A stretch of DNA of 43,769 bases from Alphaproteobacteria bacterium (GCA_016764775.1 JAESRE010000018.1:1-43769), one strand, 5' to 3'; counted from the first letter of the stretch, positions 1 to 9,795 are shown. Numbers and translations are program-made. The notes: generated by a model from the letters alone, not told the origin.

Positions 1-56
1 AGCGTTTCATTAATTCCTTATACTTAACAGAACAAACCCGCCGCGAGACACGCCCT

Positions 57-1628
57 ATGAATGCAACTTTGAGAATTTTTTACGGGATCATCGGGCTTGG
101 CCTTATGGCGTATCTCTGGACCGTTTCCCTGTTCTACTTCAAAACCGACATCGCGATACTGAGCAATTTTGCCGAGCGCATGCTGAACGGTAAAAGAATT
201 GCGGACGGGTATTACGAGGTTAATCCGCCGCTCAGTATGATCATTTATTTTCCGCAAATATGGTTGAAACATCTGTTCGGCATACCTGTTTATTACGCGC
301 ACACCATCTATGTCTGCGCGCTCATCATCCTGTCATCGGTGCTTTCGTGGAACTTGTTGCGGCGCATACCGATACTGGGTATTCGTGTATCCCTGCTCAT
401 ACTTGGGCTCTTTGTAATCGGGAATATCGTTGTACCGAACTACAGTTTCGGTGACCGCGATCATTTGATTGCGCTTGGGCTGGTGCCGTTTATGCTCGCG
501 CAAGCAGCGTTGCATTATAAAACCGACATTCCTAAAGCATGGCTGATCCCGAGCCTTGTTTTCGGTACGCTTGCCGTATTGATCAAACCGCATTACGGCC
601 TTATACCCACCGTGTTGATGCTCTGGCGCTTCTGGCAGCACAGGGATATCCATTTTTATAAAGCCGCTGACTTTTTGGCACTGGCTATCGGGGTCATTGC
701 ATATGCCCTTGTCCTGCTCTTGGTCTTTCCTGATTTCATCAGCATTATTTTACCTGACGTCATTACGCTGTATCTGCCCTACACCAACCCCGCAGTGTAT
801 CAGGAGCTGTTTGTTTTTTGCTTTATTACCGGTGTTTTGGGGGCGACGGCCCTCACATTCGATATTCCGAAAAACCACAAAACACTGATCACATGGCTCA
901 CGGTTGTGACATTCCTGCTCTTCATCCCGTATCTGGTGCAGGGCAAGGGATTTGATTATCACCGCATCCCGTGGATGCTGTCCTTCGCGATTTCCCTCGG
1001 CACAATCATTTACGCGCTTTGTGCCCGTATCGCGCGCAAAGGTCTATCGGTTATGCTGTCGACCGCGATTATGGTTGCCGTTATCTGGGCTATCCGCCCG
1101 TTGCCGTTCGACCGTCCAACGCATGATGAATTTCAAAACCTGCCGCTTTCCCGCGTGCTTGAACAACATTGCCCCGCTCCGTGCAGCTTCCTGTTGCTCA
1201 ACGACACCAGCGAGTTGATCCATCAATTGGCGATCTACCATGAGGCGGAACACGCTTCGCGCTTTACCAGCATGTGGTATCTGCTACCGCTGATCCAGCA
1301 TGAGCAATCTTTGCGCGAGGGCGGTGAAGGTGTGATGCCTGAGGAAGAATATAAAGCGCTGAAGGATAAATATGTCGGCATGGTGGCCGAAGATCTGAAC
1401 AGATATAAGCCGGATATCATTATCGAGCTTGAAACACTCAATGTCGGCGACCCTGAGTTCGATTTCATCAACTTTTACAGCAGTAATAAAGAATTTGCGG
1501 AAGCCTTTTCCGCCTACGAGGTTGCCGATCGCCGTGTTGTGGACCTCAGCCTTTATTTCTCGGGCCTGAGCACAAAATATCTGGACCGCCTTAAAGCCTC
1601 CGAATTTACAATCTATAAGCGCCGCTAA
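57..1628 (+). CDS. Polytopic membrane protein, GT-C-type glycosyltransferase-like
   Basis: This 523-residue protein begins with a hydrophobic helix (about residues 7-27) and contains roughly ten further hydrophobic segments up to about residue 350. A soluble domain of about 170 residues follows. The first large loop has the motif YYEVNPPL (about residues 52-59), and a later loop has FGDRDH. An acidic residue near an NPPL motif in the first external loop is typical of GT-C glycosyltransferases that use polyprenyl-phosphate sugars (GT39/GT87-like). From this I infer transfer of a sugar to a lipid-linked or protein acceptor on the periplasmic side. No exact family was recognised. The ATG at 57 is the first start in frame; no strong ribosome-binding site precedes it. 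It may have a surface-glycan role, since a polysaccharide locus starts 4 kb away, but RNase R and an oxidoreductase lie between. Confidence 0.6.
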   Translation: MNATLRIFYGIIGLGLMAYLWTVSLFYFKTDIAILSNFAERMLNGKRIADGYYEVNPPLSMIIYFPQIWLKHLFGIPVYYAHTIYVCALIILSSVLSWNLLRRIPILGIRVSLLILGLFVIGNIVVPNYSFGDRDHLIALGLVPFMLAQAALHYKTDIPKAWLIPSLVFGTLAVLIKPHYGLIPTVLMLWRFWQHRDIHFYKAADFLALAIGVIAYALVLLLVFPDFISIILPDVITLYLPYTNPAVYQELFVFCFITGVLGATALTFDIPKNHKTLITWLTVVTFLLFIPYLVQGKGFDYHRIPWMLSFAISLGTIIYALCARIARKGLSVMLSTAIMVAVIWAIRPLPFDRPTHDEFQNLPLSRVLEQHCPAPCSFLLLNDTSELIHQLAIYHEAEHASRFTSMWYLLPLIQHEQSLREGGEGVMPEEEYKALKDKYVGMVAEDLNRYKPDIIIELETLNVGDPEFDFINFYSSNKEFAEAFSAYEVADRRVVDLSLYFSGLSTKYLDRLKASEFTIYKRR

Positions 1629-1660
1629 GCCGGGAAGCTCTCATTTTACAGAACAAAAGA

Positions 1661-1689
1661 TTGAGTTCAGCCTGAAAACTTCGTATAAG
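1661..1689 (+). promoter_or_regulatory. Putative sigma70 promoter for rnr
   Basis: The -35 element TTGAGT (1661-1666) and -10 element TATAAG (1684-1689) are separated by exactly 17 bases. They lie in the 87-base gap between the membrane protein gene and the RNase R gene. Transcription would start near 1696, about 20 bases before the ATG at 1716 and 50 bases before the alternative ATG at 1746. Confidence 0.55.
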
Positions 1690-1715
1690 GCTAATATTAG
1701 CACTTAAAAATAAAA

Positions 1716-4499
1716 ATGCCGCCCACAGGGACAGGGTTACTGGGTATGACGAAGGCTAAAAGAAAGTCGTCTGGAAACAGCGCTCATATTTCTGCACATG
1801 GCAAGCAGTCGGTTAACGGACTCGCCGCGGGTGATGTGTATGCGCGCATCGCCAACAGCCCCAAGGGCATTTCCTATTACGAGCTGGCCCGTGACTTCGG
1901 CCTGACCAACGGTGACATCAACGCCACTCTGGTTCCCGTTCTCGAAAAACTCGCCAAAAGAAACGCCGTCTTTCTGGACGGTAAAACACTGAAAGCGACC
2001 AACCCGCCTTCAAGGCTCGTCGTTGCACGCGTTACCCGCGCCGCGAGAGGGCAACCGGTTTTGCTGGAGCCGGTCAACTGGGACGAAGATGCCTTGCAAA
2101 AACCCGTTCTGCACCTGCCGCCACGCGCACAAAAAAGCGGAGAGCTGCAAGAGGGCGACAAAGTTCTGCTTCGGGTTAAGAAGAGATTTGCCCTTAAGCC
2201 CAAAGACGACGGAAACGGACGCAAAGTGCGTGATGCCGTGTATAAATGCTCGATATGGCAACGATTGGGAGATGGCCAAGACGCGCAGATTACAGGTGTT
2301 TTCAAAAAGACGTGCGGCAGTGGAGAAGTCGTCACAGACGCCCCGATGCTCAAAGAATCCTTCCCTATAATCTCCAAACCCAAGGACCTGCCTTTATCAG
2401 GCGGGGAGCGCGTTATCGCGTCCTTGTCATCGGAATTCGACCAGCGTCGCACGAAAGCCAGCGTGCTCGGGCTGATATGGGATGCATCACAAAAAGTGGA
2501 AAAACTCAGCACGCGTATACTCGTGAACGCAGGTATTCCCCTGACCCATCCGCATGCCAATGATAAAAACTCCAAGGAAAAAGCCCGCACCCCCATAAGA
2601 AGCGAGGGCCGCACGGATTACCGTTCCATCAAATTCGTCACCATTGACGGCGCCGATGCCAAAGACCGTGATGACGCCGTGTATTCGGAAGAAGACAAAA
2701 GCCCCGACAATCCGGGCGGACGTGTTATTTACAAGGCGATTGCCGACGTATCGAATTTTGTCCTTCCCGGCACACCCGTGGACCGCCACGCCAGACATCA
2801 GATGTTTTCAGTTTACACCTATGACCGTGCAGCACATATGTTGCCCGACGTTCTTTCCGAGCGCGCCTGCTCGCTGAATGCGCACCGCAAGCGTTACGCC
2901 ATTGTCGGAAAATTCAGGGTGGATGCAGAAGGGCGCACGATCTCAAGATCATTCGAACGGGCCATAATTAAGCCCGTGCAGAACCTGACCTATGACCGTG
3001 TTGATCAGGCCCTGAGCGGAGAAGCGCCGTTTCCAGACGAATTGCAGCGCATTGTTGAAAATCTCGCCGCCACACGGGAAGTCCTCCAGAACAGGCATGG
3101 CCGTCGCAAGGATCTGGACATTGCCGACAACAAAATTGTCCCTGACTTCGCGGATAACGGCACCATTCGCGGCTTCAAGACCGAGCGTAACAGCCTGTCA
3201 CGGGACATTATCAAGAAGTTCGCTATCATGTTTAATGAAGAATTCGGCGCCGAGTTGCACGCGCATGACATGCCGTTTATCGGCCGCGTGCAAAAAGCAC
3301 CGGAGCGAAACCAGATTAAAAAAGCCCGCGTAAAGCTTGAAGGGCTGGGGATTGCATGTCCTGATCACGATAAGTGGCTGCCCGAAGACCTGAACGATAT
3401 GATGGCGCAAGCACTCGGTAACGACACCTTGCTGTTCAATGTCGAACAGATCATCCTGCCGATGATGATGCCGGCAGAATACAGGTTTAACGGCGCGGGT
3501 CACTATGGTTTGGGTTTTGATGATAAAACCCCGTACGTGCCCGCCTCCTCACCGATACGGCGCTATGCCGACCTCTATAATCACCGCAGCATGGGCCGCT
3601 TAAAGGGGTGGTATAGCGGTCCTTTGATTGAAAATGAGGATCAGGTTGAAATGGAGCCGTTTGTGCAGGGTATGACCGATGCCGAATGGCAGTACGGAAA
3701 GCTACAGGCCAGAAGCCTGCAATCGCTTGCCATTGCCCATCTTCACAATAAACATGATGGGCAGGAAACAACCGCCCGTATCGGCCGTGTATCCGGTCGG
3801 CATGGTTTGAAATTGTTTCTATCCGATTGCCCGATGCCGTTTGATTTGCCGATGGATAAAATGCCTGACGGGCATTATGTGCGCAGTGCGGACAGGCTCG
3901 GTATGTATAACGAGCGCCTGCAGCGGCACTTTAAAATGGGCGATATGATCGACGTCAAAATTAAAGAGGCCAACCCGCTCGGCGGCACGGAAGGCACGCT
4001 GGATTTCGAAATTGTAACAGGGGAAGCACCCAAGCCCGCGCGTCGCTTTACCAGTATCAAGAGCGTCAAGGGAACCGCCGCACATTCAAGCAAGCTCAAG
4101 ACTGTCCGTGTACCGGCACGTATTGTCAGCGCAGACACCAAAAACGGCGTCGTGTTCGAAATGATGCCCCATCAAGGGCAGAAGATTGAAACCAATGAAG
4201 AAGGTTCACTCCACCGCTGGCCGATCAGCTCCATGCCTAAAGGGTCATACCGCATGATCAACGGCAGCAAGGGGCTGTACCGATATCCGGGCCGCAGAAT
4301 CAGGTCACAAAGCTTTGTGGTCGGAGAAGACATCAATCTGGCCGTGAAAGTCAGTAAAGATAACCAGATAAGGGAAGTCGCCGTGGATACATCTAGCGGC
4401 GAAAAACGCCCACAACGAAAATCCGTATCGGTCAACAGCTTCGCCGAACTCAAAGCCGCAATGGAAAGAATTGAGTCAGACGCCCCGTCTCCTGATTAA
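1716..4499 (+). CDS. rnr: Ribonuclease R family 3'-5' exoribonuclease (divergent, extended C-terminus)
   Basis: RNase R degrades structured RNA processively from the 3' end in the cytoplasm. In the 927-residue frame the order is: a winged-helix N-terminus (about 33-95), cold-shock-like OB folds (about 100-290), the RNB catalytic domain (about 300-640) and a degenerate S1-like region (about 700-790). The RNB domain keeps the four metal-binding aspartates of RNase II, in the motif DGADAKDRDDA (Asp311, 317, 319, 320), and the arginine-rich SSPIRRYADL motif. Instead of a simple lysine-rich tail there is an extra domain of about 135 residues with beta-rich character, making the protein longer than the usual 730-820. 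The ATG at 1746 (MTKAKRK) is an alternative start: an AGGG lies about 9 bases upstream of it, while the ATG at 1716 has no visible ribosome-binding site. It converges on the oxidoreductase gene with only 17 bases between stops. Confidence 0.88.
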   Translation: MPPTGTGLLGMTKAKRKSSGNSAHISAHGKQSVNGLAAGDVYARIANSPKGISYYELARDFGLTNGDINATLVPVLEKLAKRNAVFLDGKTLKATNPPSRLVVARVTRAARGQPVLLEPVNWDEDALQKPVLHLPPRAQKSGELQEGDKVLLRVKKRFALKPKDDGNGRKVRDAVYKCSIWQRLGDGQDAQITGVFKKTCGSGEVVTDAPMLKESFPIISKPKDLPLSGGERVIASLSSEFDQRRTKASVLGLIWDASQKVEKLSTRILVNAGIPLTHPHANDKNSKEKARTPIRSEGRTDYRSIKFVTIDGADAKDRDDAVYSEEDKSPDNPGGRVIYKAIADVSNFVLPGTPVDRHARHQMFSVYTYDRAAHMLPDVLSERACSLNAHRKRYAIVGKFRVDAEGRTISRSFERAIIKPVQNLTYDRVDQALSGEAPFPDELQRIVENLAATREVLQNRHGRRKDLDIADNKIVPDFADNGTIRGFKTERNSLSRDIIKKFAIMFNEEFGAELHAHDMPFIGRVQKAPERNQIKKARVKLEGLGIACPDHDKWLPEDLNDMMAQALGNDTLLFNVEQIILPMMMPAEYRFNGAGHYGLGFDDKTPYVPASSPIRRYADLYNHRSMGRLKGWYSGPLIENEDQVEMEPFVQGMTDAEWQYGKLQARSLQSLAIAHLHNKHDGQETTARIGRVSGRHGLKLFLSDCPMPFDLPMDKMPDGHYVRSADRLGMYNERLQRHFKMGDMIDVKIKEANPLGGTEGTLDFEIVTGEAPKPARRFTSIKSVKGTAAHSSKLKTVRVPARIVSADTKNGVVFEMMPHQGQKIETNEEGSLHRWPISSMPKGSYRMINGSKGLYRYPGRRIRSQSFVVGEDINLAVKVSKDNQIREVAVDTSSGEKRPQRKSVSVNSFAELKAAMERIESDAPSPD

Positions 4500-4516
4500 G
4501 ATAGGAAAAGATACGC

Positions 4517-5623
4517 TTAATTATGAAGCCTGCCTGCAACCATTTCCGCTATCGCCATTGAAGCGGTTAGGCCCGGACTTTCTATGCCGTACAAATTAAC
4601 AAGGTTCGGCACACCGTGATCTTCTTCCATCTGAATTATAAAGTCACCATCCGGCTCATTCGGCCCTACGACTTTAGGCCTCACACCCGCATATGCAGGG
4701 CGCAGCTTACGGCCCCCGATTTCCGGCCAATATCTTTTTATCGCTTCGTAAAACTTTTCAGAACGGCTTTCATCAACGTTGTACTCTATGACCTCTCCGT
4801 CCTTTAACCACAACACATCAGGCCCAAATATGCTCTCGCCAGCCATATTCATAGTGAAATGAGTTCCTAACCCACCTTTCACAGGCACAGGATATATAAG
4901 TCGGTTAAAGGGGCTTTTGCCGCTGATACCAAAATAATGGCCTTTTGCGAGATATTGCTTCGGGATACTTGCCGGATCCAAGCCTGATATTGTGCGGGCC
5001 ACGTTCTGTGCATTTATACCAGCCGCATTTATCACCATATCTGCTTTTACAAGGCCTCCACCACGCACGTGCACAAGAAAAGTGCCGCATTGAATTTCTA
5101 TCTTTTCGATAGAATTGTCGTAGGCGATCAACCCGTCTGCGTTTTCGATATCTTTTATGAATTCCTCGACCAATGTATGAACGTCAATAATTCCAGTCGA
5201 TGGTGAAAGCAGAGCGCCTTTACATACAACATTCCGCTCCATCTCTTTCGTTTCTTCTATCGATAGAATTTCCAGATCATCAACATTGTTCCGCGCTGCC
5301 TTTGTCCGAATATCTTCAAGCTTACCGACCTCTTCTTCCGAGCATGCGACAATTAATTTGCCACAATTTCTATACGGAACAGTTCTCTCTTTCGCATATT
5401 CATAAAGTAAGGTTTTACCGCGCACACACAATTGCGCCTTCATTGACCCTTGCCTGTAATAAATACCCGCATGGATTACGCCGGAATTTCTGGACGTAGT
5501 TATGCTTCCGGGAAGCTTTTCTGCTTCCGCGACGATAACCTGCCTTCCCTCTTTGGCCATCGTACGCGCAATAGCCAAACCGACGACGCCCGCGCCTATA
5601 ACCAAAACATCTATTTTTTCCAT
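4517..5623 (-). CDS. FAD-dependent oxidoreductase, L-2-hydroxyglutarate oxidase (LhgO)-like
   Basis: This is a D-amino-acid-oxidase-fold flavoprotein of 368 residues. The N-terminal dinucleotide motif GAGVVG (residues 10-15) follows a first beta strand. The segment SRNSGVIHAGIYY just after it and the C-terminal GIESPGLTAS are characteristic of the LhgO/L2HGDH family, which oxidises L-2-hydroxyglutarate to 2-oxoglutarate and passes electrons to a quinone. The frame is open upstream to 5710, but residues 1-29 of that longer version do not resemble the family. The ATG at 5623 starts directly before the Rossmann fold and is preferred. It is transcribed divergently from the polysaccharide gene at 5749, so the 125-base gap holds promoters for both. 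The exact substrate is uncertain; other 2-hydroxy-acid or glycine-type substrates are possible. Confidence 0.8.
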   Translation of the reverse strand: MEKIDVLVIGAGVVGLAIARTMAKEGRQVIVAEAEKLPGSITTSRNSGVIHAGIYYRQGSMKAQLCVRGKTLLYEYAKERTVPYRNCGKLIVACSEEEVGKLEDIRTKAARNNVDDLEILSIEETKEMERNVVCKGALLSPSTGIIDVHTLVEEFIKDIENADGLIAYDNSIEKIEIQCGTFLVHVRGGGLVKADMVINAAGINAQNVARTISGLDPASIPKQYLAKGHYFGISGKSPFNRLIYPVPVKGGLGTHFTMNMAGESIFGPDVLWLKDGEVIEYNVDESRSEKFYEAIKRYWPEIGGRKLRPAYAGVRPKVVGPNEPDGDFIIQMEEDHGVPNLVNLYGIESPGLTASMAIAEMVAGRLHN

Positions 5624-5690
5624 ATCGCTTATTCTTTCAACTTTGTGCGTGCCTAACCCTTCTTCCAACGCGCTATAAGGTTTATACGAC

Positions 5691-5719
5691 TTGAAAAAGC
5701 TACACCACATGCATAATGT
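5691..5719 (+). promoter_or_regulatory. Candidate promoter of the plus-strand polysaccharide arm
   Basis: TTGAAA (5691-5696) matches the -35 consensus at five of six positions. Downstream are CATAAT (5712-5717, 15-base spacer, five of six) or TAATGT (5714-5719, 17-base spacer, weak). Neither pairing is ideal, so the call is tentative. It sits in the divergent gap upstream of the epimerase gene. Confidence 0.35.
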
Positions 5720-5748
5720 AGGCTCGCATTATTTAAAAAGGGCAATTG

Positions 5749-6753
5749 ATGGATATTAAAGGTAAAAAAATTCTTGTCATCGGCGGAGCAGGTTTCATAG
5801 GGAGCCATGTTGTTGAAGAACTATTAAAAAACGATGTTGGTGAAGTTGTAATCTACGACAATTTTGCACGCGGCAAGCATAGCAATATTGAGCATATGCT
5901 TGAAGATGACAGATGCTCTTTATATCCAAATGGCGGAGATGTCAGGGAAATCGATATCCTGAACGATGCCATGAAAGATGCTGACGGTGTTATTCATCTT
6001 GCAGCTATGTGGCTTTTACACTGCAAGGATTATCCCAGAACCGCTTTTGACGTAAATATCCAAGGTACATTCAATGTGCTTGAAGCATGCGTTAATAACA
6101 ATATTGAGCGCTTGGTGTACTCCTCTTCGGCATCGGTTTATGGGGATGCAACCGAAGTACCTATGACGGAGGAACACCCGTTCAATAACCGTAACTTTTA
6201 TGGTGCTTCCAAAATTTGCGGCGAAAGCATGTGCCGTGCGTTTTATGATCGTTACGGACTTAGCTATGTCGGGTTACGTTACATGAATGTTTATGGCCCG
6301 CACCAGGACCAAACAGCAGCCTATACGGGCGTCATTCCGATTATGTTGAATAAAGTGGAAGCTAATGAGGCTCCGCAGATCAACGGCGACGGCACGCAAG
6401 CTTATGATTTTGTTTCCGTATACGACACAGCCCGCTGCAATGTATTGGCGCTACAATCTGAAGCCACTGACGAATTTTACAATGTTGGTACCGGCGTTCA
6501 GACGAGTATTAAAGAATTATGTGATACGATCTTAGAAATGAAAGATTCAAAGTTGGAAGTTCAGTACAACCCATACAGCGCCGATGATGCGCGCCGTATG
6601 GTTCAAAACCGCATCGGATGCCCGATAAAGGCAGAAAAAGATTTAGGCTTCAAATATGATATTTCACTTCGCGAAGGACTTCAGCGCCTGATGGACTGGC
6701 GTATTGAAAACGGCGTGGACAGGGCAGAATGCAAGAAGAAAAGCGCAGCATAG
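5749..6753 (+). CDS. NAD-dependent sugar epimerase/dehydratase (extended SDR, GalE-like)
   Basis: This 334-residue nucleotide-sugar enzyme carries the cofactor motif GGAGFIGS (residues 12-19), a catalytic Ser in SSSASVYG (125-132) and the YxxxK pair Tyr151/Lys155 in YGASK. The substrate-binding half contains RYMNVYGP, as in UDP-hexose 4-epimerases and related decarboxylases. The ATG at 5749 is used; a TTG three bases earlier is in frame but gives only one extra residue, and AAAAGGG lies just upstream. The 3' end overlaps the aminotransferase gene by 25 bases, suggesting translational coupling and a joint role in making an activated amino sugar. Whether it acts as a 4-epimerase, a C5 epimerase or otherwise cannot be read from the sequence. 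It is the first gene of the plus-strand arm. Confidence 0.85.
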   Translation: MDIKGKKILVIGGAGFIGSHVVEELLKNDVGEVVIYDNFARGKHSNIEHMLEDDRCSLYPNGGDVREIDILNDAMKDADGVIHLAAMWLLHCKDYPRTAFDVNIQGTFNVLEACVNNNIERLVYSSSASVYGDATEVPMTEEHPFNNRNFYGASKICGESMCRAFYDRYGLSYVGLRYMNVYGPHQDQTAAYTGVIPIMLNKVEANEAPQINGDGTQAYDFVSVYDTARCNVLALQSEATDEFYNVGTGVQTSIKELCDTILEMKDSKLEVQYNPYSADDARRMVQNRIGCPIKAEKDLGFKYDISLREGLQRLMDWRIENGVDRAECKKKSAA

Positions 6754-7880
6754 CAATATCCCTTCCTGTAACAGGAGAAGAGGAATGGGAAGCTGTCAAA
6801 GCGCCTTTGATAAGCGGGTGGATCACACAAGGTCCTCAGGTTGCAGAATTTGAAAAAGAATTCGCAAAGCGTCATCAAGTTGCTCATGCTCTGGCTGTTA
6901 CATCGTGCACTACAGGTTTGCATCTAGCGCTAGCCGCTCTGGATCTCAAGCCTGACGATGAAGTGATTGTGCCGGCATTTACATGGGTCGCAACAGCCAA
7001 TGCAGTTCTATACTGCGGTGCAAGACCGGTATTTGTTGATGTCGATCCAAGCACATACAACATCGATATTGATCGAATAGCAGAAAAAATTACGGATCAA
7101 ACGAAAGCTGTGATCCTCGTTCATTTGTTTGGCCGGTGCGTAGATATTGATGCTGTTAAAGCCGCTGTTCCCAGCCACGTAAAAATCATTGAAGATGCTG
7201 CGTGTGCATCCGGTGCAAACTGGAAGGGACGCCCTGCCGGCTCACTCGGAGATGTTGCATCGTTTTCCTTTCATCCGCGTAAATCGATTACGACAGGCGA
7301 AGGCGGTATGGTCACAACGAATGACGCGGATTTTGCAGAACGAATGAACCAAATGCGAAATCACGGCGCGACCTTATCCGAAGAACAACGCCATCACGGG
7401 CCGCAACCCTATAGGTTGCCGGACTTCAATCTTCTTGGTTTTAATTACCGCATGACGGACATACAGGGTGCTATTGGCTTGGTCCAGCTTAAGAAACTCG
7501 ATGCCTTCATTGATGAGCGTGCAAAATGGGCAACGTATTACAATGAAAAATTATCTGAAGTTGAATGGCTTGAATTGCCCTCTTCTCCCGAAGGGTCAAG
7601 ACACGGCTGGCAAGCCTATGTGACCAGAGTTAACCCTGATAAAGCGCCGTATCCAAGAAATACCATTATGGAGATGCTTCAGGAAAAAGGGATCGCGACC
7701 CGCCCGGGAACCCATGCTGTTCACATGTTGAATTACTACAAAGAGAATTTCGGTTTTAAGCCTGAAGATTTTCCGGGGGCCCAGGATTGTAACAATAATA
7801 CTATGGCGATACCCTTTCACAATCGTATGTCTCCTGAAGATTACGCATATATCGTAAAGGCCCTAAAGGATATTCACTAA
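6729..7880 (+). CDS. DegT/DnrJ/EryC1/StrS-family sugar aminotransferase
   Basis: This PLP enzyme of 383 residues transfers an amino group, usually from glutamate, to a keto-sugar nucleotide. The family pattern is clear: VPAFTWVATANAV around residues 81-93, EDAACASGA at 155-163, and the PLP lysine Lys185 within FHPRKSITTGEGG. The C-terminal RPGTHAVH segment is typical of this class. It overlaps the epimerase gene and shares one base with the following asnB-like gene (stop TAA and start ATG share the A at 7880). It is distinct from the WbpE-type aminotransferase on the minus strand (19992-21158), so the locus probably builds two different amino sugars. I see no dehydratase in this arm to supply a 4-keto sugar; that step may be encoded elsewhere. 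Confidence 0.87.
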   Translation: MQEEKRSIAISLPVTGEEEWEAVKAPLISGWITQGPQVAEFEKEFAKRHQVAHALAVTSCTTGLHLALAALDLKPDDEVIVPAFTWVATANAVLYCGARPVFVDVDPSTYNIDIDRIAEKITDQTKAVILVHLFGRCVDIDAVKAAVPSHVKIIEDAACASGANWKGRPAGSLGDVASFSFHPRKSITTGEGGMVTTNDADFAERMNQMRNHGATLSEEQRHHGPQPYRLPDFNLLGFNYRMTDIQGAIGLVQLKKLDAFIDERAKWATYYNEKLSEVEWLELPSSPEGSRHGWQAYVTRVNPDKAPYPRNTIMEMLQEKGIATRPGTHAVHMLNYYKENFGFKPEDFPGAQDCNNNTMAIPFHNRMSPEDYAYIVKALKDIH

Positions 7881-9763
7881 TGTGTGGCATAGCCGGCATC
7901 TTCAATTTTGATAAAAAGCCCGTATCCCCCGTCATTCTAAAAAGCATGACGGATGCGATTGCACACCGTGGACCGGACGGGGAAGGCCAATGGGCTGAGG
8001 GACCTGTCGGATTAGGGCATAGACGGCTGGCAATTCTCGATTTATCCCCGGCTGGCCGCCAACCTATGCAATCTTCGAACGGCCAGTACATTCTGACTTA
8101 CAATGGCGAGATTTATAACTATCTGGAGCTTCGAACCGAGCTTGAACGCAAGGGCTATCAATTTCATTCCCGTACAGATACGGAAGTTCTTCTGAACGTC
8201 ATGGCCGAATGGGGTATTCGGGGCCTGAAAAAACTGAACGGCATGTTTGCATTTGCAATCTGGGATAAAGAGAAGAAAAGACTAATTCTGGCCCGAGACC
8301 GCTATGGAATTAAACCGCTCTATTATTCAAAACAAGGAAATTGCTTTAGGTTCGGCTCCGAACAAAAAGCAATTTTGGCAGACCGCGATTTCAAATCAAA
8401 GCTCAACAAAGCCGCATTGCTGGAATACTTTACCTTCCAGAATATCTTTACTGATCAAACCCTGCATGAAGATATTCATCTTCTTCCTGCCGGTAACTTC
8501 ATGGTCATCGACCCCTCCAAAGAAACGCCGATACGCGTGCATCAATTTTGGGATTTTAATTTCAGAGAACCTGACCAACGCGCAGATGTAGAAGAATATC
8601 GCGAAGAACTGGACCGTCTGTTTACGCAGGCCGTAAACAGACAGTTGATGACTGATGTTGAGTTAGGCAGTTATTTAAGCGGTGGCATTGACTCAGGGGC
8701 GATTACAGCCATTGCATCCAAGTCATATCCTTACATGAAAACATTCACTTGCGGCTTTGACCTACACTCTGCCTCCGGAATAGAACTCGCATATGATGAG
8801 CGCTCACGTGCAGAACACATGTCCTATCATTGCAAAACCGAACATTACGAAATGGTTTTAAAGGCAGGCGACATGGAACGTGTGCTGCCGAGCCTCTCTT
8901 ATCACCTTGAAGAACCTCGAGTGGGACAGAGCTATCCGAATTATTATGCTGCACAACTGGCTTCCAAATTTGTAAAAGTTGTCTTGAGCGGTGCAGGCGG
9001 GGACGAATTATTTGGCGGGTATCCATGGCGCTATTATCGCGCTGTCGTCAACGAGGATTTCGAAGATTACATCGATAAATATTATTTATTCTGGCAACGG
9101 CTTTTGCCAAACACCATCATCAAAGAAGCCTTTGCACCTATATGGGATGATGTAAAACATGTTTGGACACGCGACATTTTTAGAGATGTTTTCAAACATC
9201 ACATGCCAAAACTGACGCGGCCGGAAGACTACATTAATCACTCTTTATATTTTGAAGCCAAGACATTCTTGCATGGGCTGCTTGTTGTTGAGGACAAGCT
9301 GTCGATGGCGCACGGCCTCGAAAGCCGTGTCCCGTTTCTAGATAACGATCTTGTTGATTTTGCTATGCAATGCCCCGTTGACCTGAAGCTCAACAATTTG
9401 TCAGAAGTCGTACGCATCAATGAGAACGAACCGGGCAATAAAACAAAACAGTATTTTCAAAAGACCAAGGATGGTAAGCAGATCATCCGTGATGTGATGA
9501 AAAAATACATGCCGCCCGAAATTTCACAAGCGGAAAAACAAGGGTTCTCCGCACCAGATGCCAGTTGGTTTAAAGGCGAAAGTATTGAATTCGTCAAGGA
9601 AACCTTGATGAATAACAATGCCGAAGTTTATAAGTATTTGGACAACGAGTGCCTACAAAATCTAATTTGTCAGCATTTAAACGGCGAACAAAACAAACGC
9701 CTATTGATATGGTCTTTGCTTAATATAGAGCTTTGGTTTCAAACCAATGAGGTTGAAGCCTGA
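7880..9763 (+). CDS. Asparagine synthase-like glutamine amidotransferase (first copy)
   Basis: This 627-residue protein begins MCGIAG, placing the nucleophilic Cys2 of class II glutaminases at the mature N-terminus. The glutaminase domain has HRGPDG and LTYNGEIYNY. The C-terminal ATP pyrophosphatase domain has SGGIDS (267-272) and AHGLESRVPFLDND. The reaction activates a carboxylate with ATP and amidates it with glutamine-derived ammonia. AsnB homologues inside O-antigen loci (WbpS in Pseudomonas aeruginosa, WbmI in Bordetella) are thought to amidate uronic acids, and this is the likely role here. It starts within the stop of the aminotransferase gene, so expression is coupled. A second copy lies at 15801. 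Plain asparagine synthesis cannot be excluded from sequence alone. Confidence 0.9.
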   Translation: MCGIAGIFNFDKKPVSPVILKSMTDAIAHRGPDGEGQWAEGPVGLGHRRLAILDLSPAGRQPMQSSNGQYILTYNGEIYNYLELRTELERKGYQFHSRTDTEVLLNVMAEWGIRGLKKLNGMFAFAIWDKEKKRLILARDRYGIKPLYYSKQGNCFRFGSEQKAILADRDFKSKLNKAALLEYFTFQNIFTDQTLHEDIHLLPAGNFMVIDPSKETPIRVHQFWDFNFREPDQRADVEEYREELDRLFTQAVNRQLMTDVELGSYLSGGIDSGAITAIASKSYPYMKTFTCGFDLHSASGIELAYDERSRAEHMSYHCKTEHYEMVLKAGDMERVLPSLSYHLEEPRVGQSYPNYYAAQLASKFVKVVLSGAGGDELFGGYPWRYYRAVVNEDFEDYIDKYYLFWQRLLPNTIIKEAFAPIWDDVKHVWTRDIFRDVFKHHMPKLTRPEDYINHSLYFEAKTFLHGLLVVEDKLSMAHGLESRVPFLDNDLVDFAMQCPVDLKLNNLSEVVRINENEPGNKTKQYFQKTKDGKQIIRDVMKKYMPPEISQAEKQGFSAPDASWFKGESIEFVKETLMNNNAEVYKYLDNECLQNLICQHLNGEQNKRLLIWSLLNIELWFQTNEVEA

Positions 9764-9795
9764 AGCGTCCTAAAGATACCAGGAAAAAGCAGATC

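Noticed and set aside
1877-2614. Minus-strand 245-codon frame inside rnr
   Set aside because: It lies wholly opposite conserved RNase R sequence, has Ser/Arg-rich composition and no motif.
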